Assembly (NCBI GenBank): GCA_030762935.1
Contig: CM060883.1
Coordinates: 98,642,501 to 98,706,500, forward strand
DNA length: 64,000 bases
Origin: Hymenopus coronatus
Taxonomy: Eukaryota; Arthropoda; Insecta; Mantodea; Hymenopodidae
Reading direction: 5' to 3'
This document shows positions 60,301 through 63,565 of the stretch, piece after piece. The position numbers and the translations under genes were made by a program. The notes below the pieces were generated by a model. That model saw only the letters and a list, made by a program, of their open reading frames with translations. It was not told the DNA's origin and did not search any database. How positions within the stretch are numbered: position 1 is the stretch's first letter; each line of letters opens with the position of its first letter.

Positions 60301-60842
60301 TTGGACTATAGCTTGGCAATGACATTAACTCTGGGAAGTTTTATCGTAGTGTACTGACCTTCTGTTGATTTTGATCTATTACAACCAACCAGAAACTGAG
60401 AGTATAAACATTGTATACCAAAGTGCTTGCTGCTCCTCTTTAACTGCTGCAAGTTTGTCAGCTTGTCTGTATGTCTGTATCTCTCTCTCTCTAGTCTATG
60501 GTATGAGACATTAAAAAAACAGTGTTTTGCCTTGCATTTCTTTGCCAAAATAAACTTCATAAAAATGACTCAGTTTCTTAATAAGTTAGTGTATTGCTAA
60601 GAAGTTAGAAGCAAAATTCTCTTAAAATGTTTTATTTTATTTAGGGGTGCAAAAGAAAACAACAAACCAATGATGAAGCTACTGGGTAAGAGAGCTGGCA
60701 TTCGCGAGCCTATAACACGCAGGATCAATAACGAAGTAGATTTCCAAGATGGTGTACTGAGGATCAGTGCTCCACAGTTTCAGCTCGCTGATTTTCCCGT
60801 GAAGTTAACAGATAACACTACTGCAGGAGATGTAGTACTAAG
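8695..60842 (+). CDS. conu: RhoGAP protein, ARHGAP18/28/40 (conundrum) family; 9 exons, 3' end outside window
   Basis: Predicted GTPase-activating protein for Rho-type GTPases, acting on the cytoskeleton at the cell cortex (known of the family). Nine exons join with consistent phases (exon lengths 182, 145, 205, 178, 98, 253, 184, 168, 198 nt), giving at least 536 residues from the ATG at 8696. Residues 1 to about 175 are Ser/Arg/Pro-rich and unrecognised. Residues ~177-236 hold the family's pre-RhoGAP helix region, ending in a Lys/Arg-rich stretch. The RhoGAP domain (~241-455) starts FGVALSTLL, has the arginine finger in EGILRVGG (Arg ~286), the conserved Lys in LKRLLRDLPQPLL and the Asn in SQHNVAMIMAPSLF. 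The last exon resembles the family's C-terminal ubiquitin-like segment. The initiator is uncertain: exon 1 begins after an acceptor-like TTTTTCTAG, so an upstream exon may exist. Family assignment is firm; orthology to conundrum is inferred. Confidence 0.85.
8983..9060. repeat. CA/CG-rich microsatellite in intron 1
   Basis: Alternating purine-pyrimidine tract (ACACACACGCACGCATGCAT) with embedded GTGCGCACC pairs. It could adopt Z-DNA (inference). Confidence 0.85.
9061..9609. other. intron 1 sequence, nothing recognised
   Basis: No coding, repeat-end or RNA signal seen. Confidence 0.5.
9612..10198 (-). mobile_element. internally deleted mariner (587 bp)
   Basis: TA at 9610-9611; the inverted ends start CGAGGGCGCTG and (right, inward) CGAGGGCTGAT. 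The minus strand encodes the DNA-binding half only: SGRPNGVTSPGIVKKKKIHK, IVLDDRRLKVHKL and LTIEQKQCHEDVSTECLVLF. The catalytic half is gone. The right TA has become TG. Confidence 0.75.
10199..10489. other. intron 1 sequence, nothing recognised
   Basis: AT-rich, no signal seen. Confidence 0.5.
10490..11110 (-). pseudogene. fragment of a multicopy arthropod ORF of unknown function
   Basis: Two minus-strand pieces, 11112-10861 (LQLGYTKHCCFIHEWDSKDR, LVESKNILIPPLHKNLD) and 10888-10622 (FPRMSEAKLKEGVFVGPQIR, FREVVNNFLGHK), followed by GEHFHQQISLMERHYQGKWS near 10530-10600. This motif order recurs in a family I remember as high-copy, uncharacterised insect and hydra proteins, probably transposon-linked, but I cannot name it. 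Frame shifts separate the pieces, so the copy is decayed. Confidence 0.6.
11118..11300 (+). repeat. tRNA-derived SINE
   Basis: Starts near GGGTGCTATGGTGGTAGCAT (A box) with B box GGTTGTGAGTTCAAATC ~40 bases on, then GATAAGGTTTTTTTCAGGG, a body type common in insect SINEs. The 3' boundary is uncertain. Confidence 0.65.
11665..11809 (+). CDS. conu: conu-like exon 2
   Basis: Acceptor TTTATTTGCAG, donor GTAAGT at 11810. It enters in phase 1 and leaves in phase 2. It encodes GVQILGYQRLGTIHLPRPRE and a Ser/Pro/Asn-rich tail. No domain is recognised; the segment looks disordered and could carry phosphorylation sites (inference). Confidence 0.7.
11990..12775 (-). pseudogene. non-LTR retrotransposon 3' part, reverse transcriptase C-terminus
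   Basis: The minus strand encodes SIKFLGVCVQSNLKWDAHIS at ~12600-12660 and LSYGVVFWGESPACKSTF at ~12450-12510, the thumb region of LINE reverse transcriptases. The 3' end (left, ~11990) has an AATAAAA and a (TTAC)n-type tail. Multiple stops. Confidence 0.7.
12776..13034. other. spacer between two LINE fragments, nothing recognised
   Basis: Short open frames on both strands, without family motifs. Confidence 0.4.
13035..13370 (-). pseudogene. second LINE reverse transcriptase fragment
   Basis: Minus-strand open frame beginning MDWKSQISYITPKLSSACYA and containing FNSIIEYGIIFWGNS and FRIQKKAIQIICKS. It covers the same protein region as the 11990-12775 fragment but with different sequence, so it is a separate insertion, not its continuation. 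Confidence 0.7.
13757..14103. repeat. three tandem copies of a 111-123-bp unit
   Basis: AACCTGAGTTGTTTCTTAGG recurs at about 13761, 13884 and 13995. Copy 1 has an extra TGTGTGTTAGACAG; copy 3 lacks one A in GAAGCTTT. Near-identity implies recent duplication. Confidence 0.95.
14195..15161 (-). mobile_element. Penelope-like element, 5'-truncated, with inverted terminal repeats
   Basis: 967 bp flanked by a 12-bp direct repeat TAAATACCTTGT (14183-14194, 15162-15173). The ends are 74-bp inverted repeats with one mismatch (starting AAATAAGAACT). The interior encodes the C-terminal GIY-YIG nuclease of Penelope-like elements. Inverted terminal copies and variable-length target duplications are known for this class. 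Confidence 0.85.
14528..15089 (-). CDS. Penelope-like polyprotein C-terminus with GIY-YIG endonuclease
   Basis: An open frame runs through the whole element core. Order: a basic linker (LKRAGRKRNPSKNTQQKD), YIPFNGNFSGKISRLLYKYY, TIHKPPPKIKNLVRPVKDNL, then GVYHIPCECSTAYIGQTGRT (GIY and YIG halves), RVSEHQRSIRL and GLAEHCIEQSHTANF. The reverse transcriptase is missing by 5' truncation, so it cannot act alone. The domain itself looks undamaged. Confidence 0.85.
15174..15834. other. intron 2, nothing recognised
   Basis: AT-rich sequence leading to the exon 3 acceptor; no element ends seen. Confidence 0.5.
15835..16039 (+). CDS. conu: conu-like exon 3
   Basis: Acceptor TTTGTGTTACAG, donor GTAATC at 16040. 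Enters phase 2, leaves phase 0. It encodes a Ser/Arg-rich stretch (VSNLSRSHSSLYIPDRD), an Ala/Arg helix (QQRAAARAVLRRSG) and ends FRHK. A second open frame overlaps the exon, but only this one keeps phase with exon 2. Confidence 0.7.
16282..16308 (+). CDS. candidate 27-nt micro-exon between exons 3 and 4
   Basis: After GCTGCCGCAG, the 27 nt read LRKVKQENK and stop at a GTTTGT donor. Phase 0 on both sides, so it could be included between exon 3 and exon 4 without changing frame. The acceptor is weak and other AG choices nearby break the frame. Inference only. Confidence 0.25.
16808..17480 (-). repeat. family R copy (reverse orientation)
   Basis: Begins TTTTATTTTCTCTACACG with the end palindrome, then CCAAAAATTCCATACCGAGA, and runs to ~17480 near TTTAGAGAAAGAAGATTTTT. 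It is an internally shortened copy relative to 3528-4432. Confidence 0.75.
17483..17518 (+). CDS. candidate 36-nt micro-exon between exons 3 and 4
   Basis: After GTAACTAG the sequence reads LEEEGIKQLIEE and then reaches a GTAAAG donor at 17519. Phase 0 on both sides, compatible with exons 3 and 4. The acceptor lies at the edge of a family R repeat copy. An open frame continues to a stop at about 17563 if not spliced. It may be chance. Confidence 0.25.
17564..19165. other. intron 3, nothing recognised
   Basis: About 1.6 kb of AT-rich sequence without coding or element signals I could place. Confidence 0.5.
19166..19343 (+). CDS. conu: conu-like exon 4, pre-RhoGAP helical region
   Basis: Acceptor TTGATTTTGCAG, donor GTAATG at 19344; enters phase 0, leaves phase 1. 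It encodes SNGSLYWDPNLIGRTWVEYL, then an acidic/leucine-rich helix (DDLSKLKSFLLLEATSLLDD) and a basic tail (FRRRKAPRKKRKSG) that could act as a nuclear-localisation or membrane-binding patch (inference). This arrangement just before the RhoGAP domain is typical of ARHGAP18/28/40. Confidence 0.85.
19580..20417 (-). pseudogene. decayed mariner-like transposon with nested insertion
   Basis: The ends are similar inverted repeats around AAAGTAACAG (left GTATCACAAAGTAACAGG; right, inward, GTATCAAAAAGTAACAGA). The minus strand shows a degraded N-terminus (~20230-20100) and a C-terminus SDLAPCDFYLFPQVKKHLCG (~19800-19860). The DNA between is interrupted by a LINE/SINE tail at 19868-20040. Confidence 0.65.
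19868..20040 (-). repeat. LINE/SINE 3' tail inserted in the mariner copy
   Basis: On the minus strand it ends CTGAGAACCACAGCAGTTAA followed by ACAACGTCCATAAATAAA. The same tail occurs in + orientation at 21040-21090, showing a dispersed family. Confidence 0.65.
20860..21095 (+). repeat. LINE/SINE 3' tail, same family as 19868-20040
   Basis: Contains TTCCTTCGGAAGGGAAGTAA, GGCACGTAAAAGAACC and CTGAGAACCACAGAAGTTAA, ending GTCCATAAACAAAA. It is non-coding. The first motif can form a small hairpin (TTCCTTCGGAAGGGAA). Confidence 0.65.
21640..22440 (+). pseudogene. decayed mariner-superfamily transposase
   Basis: The + strand shows LSQETGVSQFLPSKATK (~21780), ILFADEAWFYLNGLVSTQNS (~21945-22005, first catalytic Asp), MSLHDQKVC, then WPPCSPDL and FHLWGSLKNKVYWNNLHTLE (~22255-22350). 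Several stops and shifts; the region of the second Asp is damaged. Terminal repeats not located. Confidence 0.7.
22998..23277. repeat. GA-rich minisatellite grading into (GA)n
   Basis: About nine copies of a 17-21-bp unit (AGAGAGAGAGCAAGGGG) followed by ~60 bp of pure GA and a run of nine G. The Ser/Leu-rich minus-strand frame is an artefact. Confidence 0.95.
23711..25042 (-). mobile_element. intact mariner transposon (1,332 bp)
   Basis: TA on both sides (23709-23710, 25043-25044). Terminal inverted repeats of 27 bp with one mismatch start CGAGGGCCGTTCAGAAAG. One uninterrupted transposase gene fills the interior. It lies in intron 4 of the RhoGAP gene in the opposite orientation. The near-perfect ends and open frame indicate recent insertion. 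Confidence 0.95.
23810..24895 (-). CDS. mariner transposase, DD34D, full length
   Basis: Cut-and-paste transposase of 361 residues, the normal length for mariner (~345-360). The paired-type N-terminus holds two helix-turn-helix parts (~13-115), with the linker motif SGRP at 72-75 and a WVPKIL motif at 130-135. The catalytic triad is Asp169 (TGDETW), Asp264 (VHDNTHPH) and Asp299 (YSPDLAPSDYH), with exactly 34 residues between the last two. No stop or frame shift. All residues needed for activity appear present; actual activity is untested. An earlier in-frame start was not found. Confidence 0.95.
   Translation of the reverse strand: MWPFEMCTAIENPAKCEVRAFIRFFTAKGYSAAAIHRELCAVYGPRVMSGVVREWVRLFKSGRENVHDEERSGRPSLVTDELVQTVDAKVRENRRFTMSELSTDFPQISKTLLYEIVTARLGYRKFCARWVPKILTDHHKTQRMASALDFLSRYEAEGEPLLNRIVTGDETWIKYVNPEAKEQSKMWAHSNSPTKPIKARQDFSARKLMATVFWDAKGVLLVEFMERGTTINQDVYCEALKQLRRAIQNKRCGMLTSGIVFVHDNTHPHSARRTTALLDSFKWDVVNHPPYSPDLAPSDYHLFMHMKKWLGSQRFDDDEELKDAVTGWLQAQAGDFYAEGISMLVNRYDKCLNRYGDYVEK
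25045..26149. other. intron 4, nothing recognised
   Basis: AT-rich, no element ends or coding signals seen. Confidence 0.5.
26150..27070. repeat. 88-bp minisatellite, ~10.5 copies
   Basis: GCAGGGACGTAAGC recurs every 88 bp from ~26205; the unit also contains GGAACCTGAAGRACAAGCAG and GTGACCTCAGGAAG. The last three copies lost ~8-9 bp after CCAGATG (80-bp spacing). Open minus-strand frames are by-products of the repeat. Confidence 0.97.
27071..27831. other. intron 4, nothing recognised
   Basis: AT-rich, no signal seen. Confidence 0.5.
27832..33910. repeat. 61-bp satellite array, ~100 copies
   Basis: The unit begins GTACTATGAGACATTTTGTA and contains CAGCAGAACTAGCATCCTAG and AGCAGATC(C/G)TACAATAGTG. 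Spacing is 61 bp with few indels. Variants (GTATACAGC, CAAATCGTGC, CTATAAGGC, AACAGTGG) recur together, showing higher-order copies, e.g. a 1,159-bp block. It lies in intron 4 just before exon 5. No open frame or promoter is evident. Confidence 0.98.
33927..34198. other. end of intron 4
   Basis: Unique AT-rich sequence between the satellite and exon 5, with the polypyrimidine acceptor TTATTTTCTCCTCTTCAG. Confidence 0.6.
34199..34296 (+). CDS. conu: conu-like exon 5, start of RhoGAP domain; GC donor
   Basis: Acceptor TTTTCTCCTCTTCAG. Phase 1 in, phase 0 out. Encodes DNNVFGVALSTLLEKD and on to GVPLIFQK, the first helix of the RhoGAP fold. The only phase-compatible donor is GC (CAAAAG/GCAAGA), matching the known GC-AG donor consensus. 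A nearby GT in CCAAGGTGTT would give phase 1 and cut the conserved VPLIFQK. Confidence 0.85.
34297..35039. other. intron 5, first part, nothing recognised
   Basis: AT-rich; only short open frames without motifs. Confidence 0.5.
35040..35600 (-). pseudogene. LINE fragment with RNase H domain
   Basis: The minus strand shows HFWISSHCSITGNEIADNIT at ~35425-35480, matching the WIPxHxGxxGNExAD block of retrotransposon RNase H, followed by a degraded C-terminus. Many stops; boundaries uncertain. Confidence 0.55.
36150..36636 (+). repeat. family R copy
   Basis: Covers the 3' half of the repeat (TGTATCTTTTACGGTTTACC) and the terminal palindrome at 36590-36632. An alternating CG/CA tract (CATGCGCGCGCATGCGCAC) is embedded at ~36465. 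It ends ~30 bases before the exon 6 acceptor. Confidence 0.75.
36665..36917 (+). CDS. conu: conu-like exon 6, RhoGAP catalytic core
   Basis: Acceptor GTGACACTCAG, donor GTAAGA at 36918; phase 0 in, phase 1 out. Contains LERYGLREEGILRVGG with the arginine finger, and GVLKRLLRDLPQPLLSVEY, the second conserved RhoGAP block. It lies directly after a family R repeat copy that ends about 30 bases upstream of the acceptor. Confidence 0.93.
37343..37526 (+). CDS. conu: conu-like exon 7, RhoGAP domain
   Basis: Acceptor AGCACTATTTCAG, donor GTAAGC at 37527; phase 1 in, phase 2 out. Encodes LPDDIRAHALNLLVLLLP, then RFLIRVIRNQKYNKMSQHNV and AMIMAPSLFPPR. The Asn in SQHNVAMIMAPSLF corresponds to the conserved Asn of the NLA/xxFxPxL motif of RhoGAP domains. 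Confidence 0.93.
37577..39152 (-). pseudogene. decayed mariner-superfamily element
   Basis: Ends are related: left ATAGGGTGTCCCGGAAG, right (inward) ATAGGGTACCCAGGAAG. On the minus strand a degraded C-terminus (LKDQIQGLLMASHQMFVNAL) lies at ~37670-37760 and a possible first catalytic region (NQFTDEPNL) near 37960. A later insertion occupies ~38380-38990. Poly-C at ~37797. Confidence 0.5.
38820..38975. repeat. hairpin-forming element with CCGAAACCGGT core
   Basis: TAAATAAAAAATAAAAGAAT at 38823 and its complement at 38953 are the outer parts of ~36-bp arms with three mismatches, around ~85 bp containing ACCCGAAACCGGTCCCC. Such arms and the GAAACCGGT motif resemble Penelope-like element termini (inference). 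Confidence 0.55.
39153..40339. other. intron 7 sequence, nothing firmly recognised
   Basis: AT-rich with a C-run at ~40095. Short hairpin CTCTTCTTCACCAA..GAAGAAGAGG near 39350 only. Confidence 0.45.
40340..47553. repeat. 56-bp satellite-like array, ~128 copies
   Basis: Unit order: GTGTTGCTAAGATATTTGCT, CATTGCACTTTTCAGTG, TTTCTCCATATTTAGCAAT. Period 56 bp with single-base indels and ~10% divergence. Larger blocks are themselves repeated: a 631-bp block three times (starting 44024, 44655, 45286) and a ~750-bp block at 43181 and 45576. It fills nearly half of intron 7. Confidence 0.98.
47554..48430. other. intron 7, nothing recognised
   Basis: No coding or element signals; short frames only. 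Confidence 0.5.
48440..48845 (+). repeat. LINE 3' end
   Basis: Degraded + strand translation NDLPSAI and, in another frame, IFKAYLKHYLCDK, as at the C-terminus of many LINE reverse transcriptases. It ends CAGTGAAATAAAGTATCTAC followed by a (CTAC)n tail, similar in design to the 11990 LINE tail. Confidence 0.5.
48855..48927. repeat. interstitial CCTAA (TTAGG) repeats
   Basis: About 14 CCTAA or one-base variants in 73 bp (CCTAACCTAACC; CCCTAACCC). TTAGG is the ancestral insect telomere unit. It follows directly on the LINE tail. Confidence 0.75.
48928..49885. other. intron 7, nothing recognised
   Basis: AT-rich with a 17-A run at ~49482; no motif placed. Confidence 0.5.
49886..51590 (+). pseudogene. 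hAT transposase pseudogene (CGG-binding-protein-like branch)
   Basis: Pieces in order: a BED-like DDKIMFCQACQKN (~49960-49997), KEFLEDVSGKKVLDESTL (~50300-50355), YVSVDETTDRF (~50413-50445, first catalytic Asp), AAYPFYPNMLHGIHCVAEEI (~50590-50650), MKELVDTFDSNESASISKTK (~50810-50870), and the dimerisation motif SYEVERTFSAFKHVLSDNRK (~51157-51217). After an inserted SINE the frame resumes with ENLKRYLVIYC. Frame shifts and stops throughout. Confidence 0.8.
51222..51540 (-). repeat. tRNA-derived SINE nested in the hAT pseudogene
   Basis: GC-rich against its surroundings. On the minus strand it starts GCAGGGTGGTAGCACTG (A box) with B box GGTTCGATTCCCGG. It interrupts the hAT dimerisation domain between DNRKAL and ENLKRYL, with an imperfect direct repeat (AATAGAAAAGCTTT / AATAAAAAACTTT) at its sides. 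Confidence 0.75.
51591..52164. other. intron 7, nothing recognised
   Basis: AT-rich, no signal seen. Confidence 0.5.
52165..52995 (-). repeat. family R copy, near full length
   Basis: Begins TTTTTACTTTCTCTACACG with a well-kept palindrome (ACTATGTACATAGTGTATAG) and runs to CATGTGAATGCTGCACATCA. Internal blocks match 3528-4432 in reverse. Confidence 0.8.
53036..53262. mobile_element. MITE with inverted arms
   Basis: About 227 bp. The ends are ATAGGTGGAGTCAGACTGAA and its near complement (right, inward: AATAGGTGGAGTCACACTGA); inner arms pair again around GAGCTACCATGGCA. Non-coding. It lies ~120 bases upstream of the exon 8 acceptor. Confidence 0.7.
53385..53552 (+). CDS. conu: conu-like exon 8, end of RhoGAP domain
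   Basis: Acceptor ATTTTTGTTTTCAG, donor GTATGA at 53553; phase 2 in and out. Encodes YIHPPDKRDLQAQVEVASLS, then a helical stretch ending in VPETLVRQIRRSNEEEYYRK, which closes the RhoGAP fold. It joins exon 7 across a 15.9-kb intron. Confidence 0.9.
53598..54296 (+). mobile_element. internally deleted mariner (699 bp)
   Basis: TA on both sides. Inverted ends: CGAGAGCCATCCAGAAAGTG and (right, inward) TGAGGGTCATCCAGAAAGTG. The + strand codes YDKDRSGSSSIVMEELKANV and KNRSLTLVIVHDFL, the DNA-binding half, and near the right end NDDYVEK, the transposase C-terminus. The catalytic middle is missing. Related in ends and protein to the intact copy at 23711. Confidence 0.8.
54299..55027. other. intron 8, nothing recognised
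   Basis: AT-rich, no signal seen. Confidence 0.5.
55030..56517 (+). mobile_element. DD41D mariner-type transposon with 158-bp terminal repeats
   Basis: TA at 55028-55029 and 56518-56519. Ends begin CAGGGTGTTTCAAAAATATG (left) and CAGAGCGTTTCAAAAATACG (right, inward). The similarity continues for 158 bp to CTTTCCGCAGG (55187 and 56360). The transposase lies between, interrupted only by one stop. Confidence 0.9.
55283..56350 (+). pseudogene. DD41D transposase with one in-frame TAG
   Basis: 355 codons in one frame, with a single TAG at 55844-55846. N-terminal helix-turn-helix region ~1-110 (FVRLHSRLCKYGTF, VSHTTVWRLLNEYQLYPYH). Catalytic Asp156 (LFTDEAQF), then after the stop Asp in LHDGAPAHF and Asp in SPDLNPLDFYLWG, with 41 residues between the last two, unlike the 34 of mariner. 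The C-terminus CIQAGGGHFEHLL is complete. A point change could have produced the TAG; otherwise it looks recently active. Confidence 0.88.
56518..57091. other. intron 8 with CAC/GAT microsatellite
   Basis: 56759-56852 is (CAC)n followed by (GAT)n, about 94 bp; the His/Asp and Thr/Met frames over it are artefacts. The rest is AT-rich with no signal. Confidence 0.85.
57092..57191 (+). CDS. candidate alternative last exon of the RhoGAP gene
   Basis: The acceptor ATGAACTTACAG is followed by a stretch that, spliced from exon 8 in phase 2, gives 33 codons beginning KKVPGAFNKQELL, ending RPVC and a TAA at 57189. An AATAAA sits 38 bases downstream. It would replace the ubiquitin-like C-terminus by a short basic tail. 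Alternatively it is chance open frame in an intron. Confidence 0.45.
57229..57234 (+). terminator. AATAAA polyadenylation signal for the candidate short isoform
   Basis: Canonical hexamer 38 bases after the TAA of the candidate alternative exon. Isolated AATAAA motifs are common in AT-rich introns, so its value is only positional. Confidence 0.4.
57301..57346. repeat. 46-bp poly-T
   Basis: Uninterrupted T run followed by CTTCTATT. It could be a reversed poly-A tail of an unrecognised retroposed copy; no matching body is visible to its left. Confidence 0.9.
57350..58745. other. intron 8, nothing firmly recognised
   Basis: AT-rich; a faint transposase-like stretch near 58440 is not reliable. 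Confidence 0.45.
58750..59590 (+). pseudogene. LINE C-terminus with RNase H and zinc knuckle
   Basis: Pieces: WLPIFTDGS (58921, first RNase H Asp), FDGKIMPILLRLQNLFYDIK (59023), a frame shift, ILSDSKAAI (~59100), WIPAHCGIIGNEMAKKGS (59227-59280), then a tail with CLFCNLNEEMNHDHLLH ending in a stop at 59584. The order is typical of I/Jockey-type LINEs with RNase H. The 5' part including reverse transcriptase is absent. Confidence 0.75.
59591..60644. other. intron 8, nothing recognised
   Basis: AT-rich; a CT microsatellite at ~60480 and the exon 9 acceptor at the end. Confidence 0.5.
60645..60842 (+). CDS. conu: conu-like exon 9, C-terminal segment
   Basis: Acceptor TTTTATTTTATTTAG, donor GTAAAC at 60843; phase 2 in and out, so the gene continues to the right of the window. 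Encodes a basic linker (MMKLLGKRAGIREPITRR) and then DGVLRISAPQFQLADFPVKL with TDNTTAGDVVLR. This resembles the start of the ubiquitin/RA-like fold at the C-terminus of ARHGAP18/28/40 proteins. Confidence 0.85.
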
Positions 60843-60881
60843 GTAAACAATCATGTGCAGCAATAAAAATAAATACTTCTT

Positions 60882-61109
60882 AGAATTTAAATGAATTGAG
60901 TCACCTTTTTGCTCCAACTTTGCCTTCATTTTGGAACACTGGGTTCAGGGTACTTTAACCCTATCTTCAGTTCCAGGAATGATTGATGCTACATGCTGAA
61001 GATAGGGTTAAAGTGCTCTGAAACCAGTCTTCCCAAACGAAGGCAAAGCTGGAGCAAAAAGTGTAAAAATGTGACTCAGTTCATTTAAATTATGGCGTTC
61101 CACTGTCTA
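60882..61109. mobile_element. palindromic element with 11-bp target duplication
   Basis: AAATACTTCTT at 60871-60881 and 61110-61120. Inside, ~85-95-bp arms are inverted copies (ATTTAAATGAATTGAGTCAC left; ACTTTAACCCTATCTTCAG at the inner end), around a ~15-bp loop. Non-coding; sits 39 bases after exon 9. Confidence 0.75.
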
Positions 61110-61354
61110 AAATACTTCTTTTTATTTGATCTTAGAATGTTCAAGAGGTGGCAAATGATATTTGATAGGCATAGCAGAGAGACATGCTGGCCTTGTCTAA
61201 TTATCCTAACAGGCCTTAAAGTAATAACTGCAAAAGGAACAATTTTCTAAGCTATCATTGAATACAACAATGTATAAAAGCTTAAGGAGCTGAACCACAC
61301 AATAGAGAGAATACAGAAAGGAAACTCGACTGAAGTCCGTACGCCAAAATTCAG

Positions 61355-61366
61355 TGCGCATGCGCA
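61355..61366. promoter_or_regulatory. NRF-1-type palindrome TGCGCATGCGCA
   Basis: Exact match to the known NRF-1 (ewg in flies) consensus YGCGCAYGCGCR in otherwise AT-rich DNA. It is 186 bases upstream of the ATG of a THAP-like fragment, so it may be a remnant promoter. Confidence 0.45.
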
Positions 61367-61551
61367 AATTCTGTCATATTGGGACAGAGTATACAGCTGT
61401 ATTGTTGAAGTTACGCACCTCATAATATACAGTTTATTAAGGTTATTAATTGTGTGTTTTAGCTGCTGAGCTGATATTCTTCCTAACAGTTATATTGTAC
61501 ACTGTACAAGTTACAATATTTATTTACTGTTAAAGCTTTACTGCTCTTATA

Positions 61552-61700
61552 ATGAGCAGCAGTAAGAGAAAGGCATTCATTGGTGCCCAGCACCTAACTG
61601 CAGAAATAATTCAAATATAAATAAGGACATAAGCTTTTTCAGCTTTCCTAAAGATGAACAGCATTACTTGAACATCTTTATACTAGCACTTAGCTTTCTG
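61552..61700 (+). pseudogene. THAP-type zinc-finger fragment
   Basis: ATG at 61552 (MSSSKRKAFIGAQ) is followed in another frame, from 61581, by WCPAPNCRNNSN, KDISFFSFPKDEQHYLN. The C-x4-C pair and SFFSFPKD match the N-terminus of THAP domains (P-element transposases and many host DNA-binding proteins). A frame shift separates them, and later zinc ligands are not seen. Confidence 0.5.
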
Positions 61701-61847
61701 AATCAGAACATATTAGGTATACGTTATTATAGGCTAACGTCCAATTGAATGAGAGAAAAACACAACAAAGTGAGTGACTTGGCCAGCGTTTTAAATATTT
61801 CTTTCCAGTGCTAAGAAATGGATGTGTTCTACACGAGAGCAGATTTA

Positions 61848-62110
61848 CTAAAAATCTGATGTGTTCCATTCACATCACTTTCTCTACAGCAAATTATTCT
61901 TAAAAAGCTTATGCTTATATTTACTTCATGCTAATCGAGAAAAAGTTAGGAAAAATAGTCTTATTATTGCTTCCTTGTTAGTAGAAGCGAAATAAGGGAG
62001 TACCATAGGTTAAAGTGATAGTCAAAAGCTGGTTGCTATGTGACTTTGTTTGTATGGACACGAGTTGACAAATTCCTGTATGAGAAAAATAGGTTTTTTA
62101 AAGTTGAAAC
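61848..62110 (+). repeat. family R partial copy
   Basis: Starts AAAAATCTGATGTGTTCCAT, matching the 5' end at 3525, and stops near TTTAAAGTTGAAAC. It abuts the reverse copy that follows. Confidence 0.75.
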
Positions 62111-62157
62111 AAAAATCTGCACATTGTGCAGTTTTTATTCAAGTATTTGCCATCCTT

Positions 62158-62990
62158 TTTTATTTTCTCTACACGTACTATGTGCATAATGTATAGAGAA
62201 AGTAGTGCACTCCACCCAAAAATTCGATACCCAGATGTCACTGGAAATATATGTTTTAGGGTCCCATGTATCCAAAAGAAGCATTTTCAGAAAAACGAAA
62301 AGTCAGTAAGATACAAAATCTGGTATTTAAGTTTAGCATCTTCCAAGGATGAGACACAAACATTTTGAGAAAAAAAACTACCCAAAACTACCCTTTACAT
62401 GGAAAAAATTTCGAAAATTTTGATTTTCACAAAAATGCGTAACTATTTTGATTAAAATACTGTATATTAAGAATATTTATATGGAGAATAAAATGTATAT
62501 CTTGAATTTTCTGGGAATAGCCTCTAAAAACCTCTTTATTCTGAATGAATTTTGCTAAATTTTGTGTAACTGGTAAACCATAAGAGATAGACAAAAACGT
62601 CTACACAAAAAATGTAGATCATGTTATTACACACAATTTATGTCAAATACATTTTTTTCGTTCAATTGATCATTTCTGAGATATTCCTTTTTATTTGTTT
62701 CAGATTTAAAATACTTAAACTTTTCTCACACGGAAAGTTGTAAATTCCTGGCCCTGTATAAAAACTTATTTCATCCACAAGACAACCAGTTTTTAAAATA
62801 TTTGACCATCATTTTAGCCTAGTGTATTCCCTTATTTTCCTTCAACTTACAAGGAAGCAAGTAATTTATGACAATTTCTGCTAATTTATCTCGATTATCA
62901 TAAAGCGGATAGAAGAACATGCATTTTAACAAGAATTTGTTACAGTGATGTGGAGAAAGTCATGTGAATGGAACACATCTTATTTTTCAT
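62158..62990 (-). repeat. family R copy, near full length
   Basis: Begins TTTTATTTTCTCTACACG, with the palindrome at 62165-62205, and ends at GTGAATGGAACACATCTTAT. Confidence 0.8.
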
Positions 62991-63224
62991 GTTCGTGCAA
63001 ATATAATTGGCAGCGGCTAGCATCGAAAACATTTGACTATCGCTTATAACTATAACGAAATGCGCAATTAAAATGTATCTGTGTTACTAAGAAACAGAAA
63101 AATAAGCTGCTGTTGCTTGTAAGCAGAAGGGCAAAGGTAATAGCAGCCAGCCCCTCCCTCTCTCTCTCTCTTGACCAGGTATGTGATTGATTGGTTCTCT
63201 TTGCATTGCGAGGAGTAAAACAAG

Positions 63225-63565
63225 TAATCACAACTTCCCATGTGAGAAAAGTCTAGGAATGTCAGAAATGATCAAACTCCACAAAAAATGTATCTGGTAT
63301 AAATTATGTGCTTTAACAAGTTCTGCATTTTTTGTGTAGTAAGATTTTGTTAATGGTTATCAGTTAGGAACAAGTCATCCAAAATGAACAGGATTTCAGA
63401 GACTTTTCCAGAAAATTCAAGATTTGCATTTCATTTGTCATAAAAATATATAAAACATATGCTATTTTGACCAAAATCATTAGAACCATATTTGAGAAAA
63501 TCAAAATTTTTGAAAAATTGTTGCATGTAAGGGTATACCCCCAGCGCTGAATCCTTGACATTTTG
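63225..63565 (+). repeat. family R partial copy
   Basis: Covers CAACTTCCCATGTGAGAAAA to the CATGTAAGGGTA block; the 3' palindrome is missing. A CT tract precedes it at ~63155. Confidence 0.65.
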
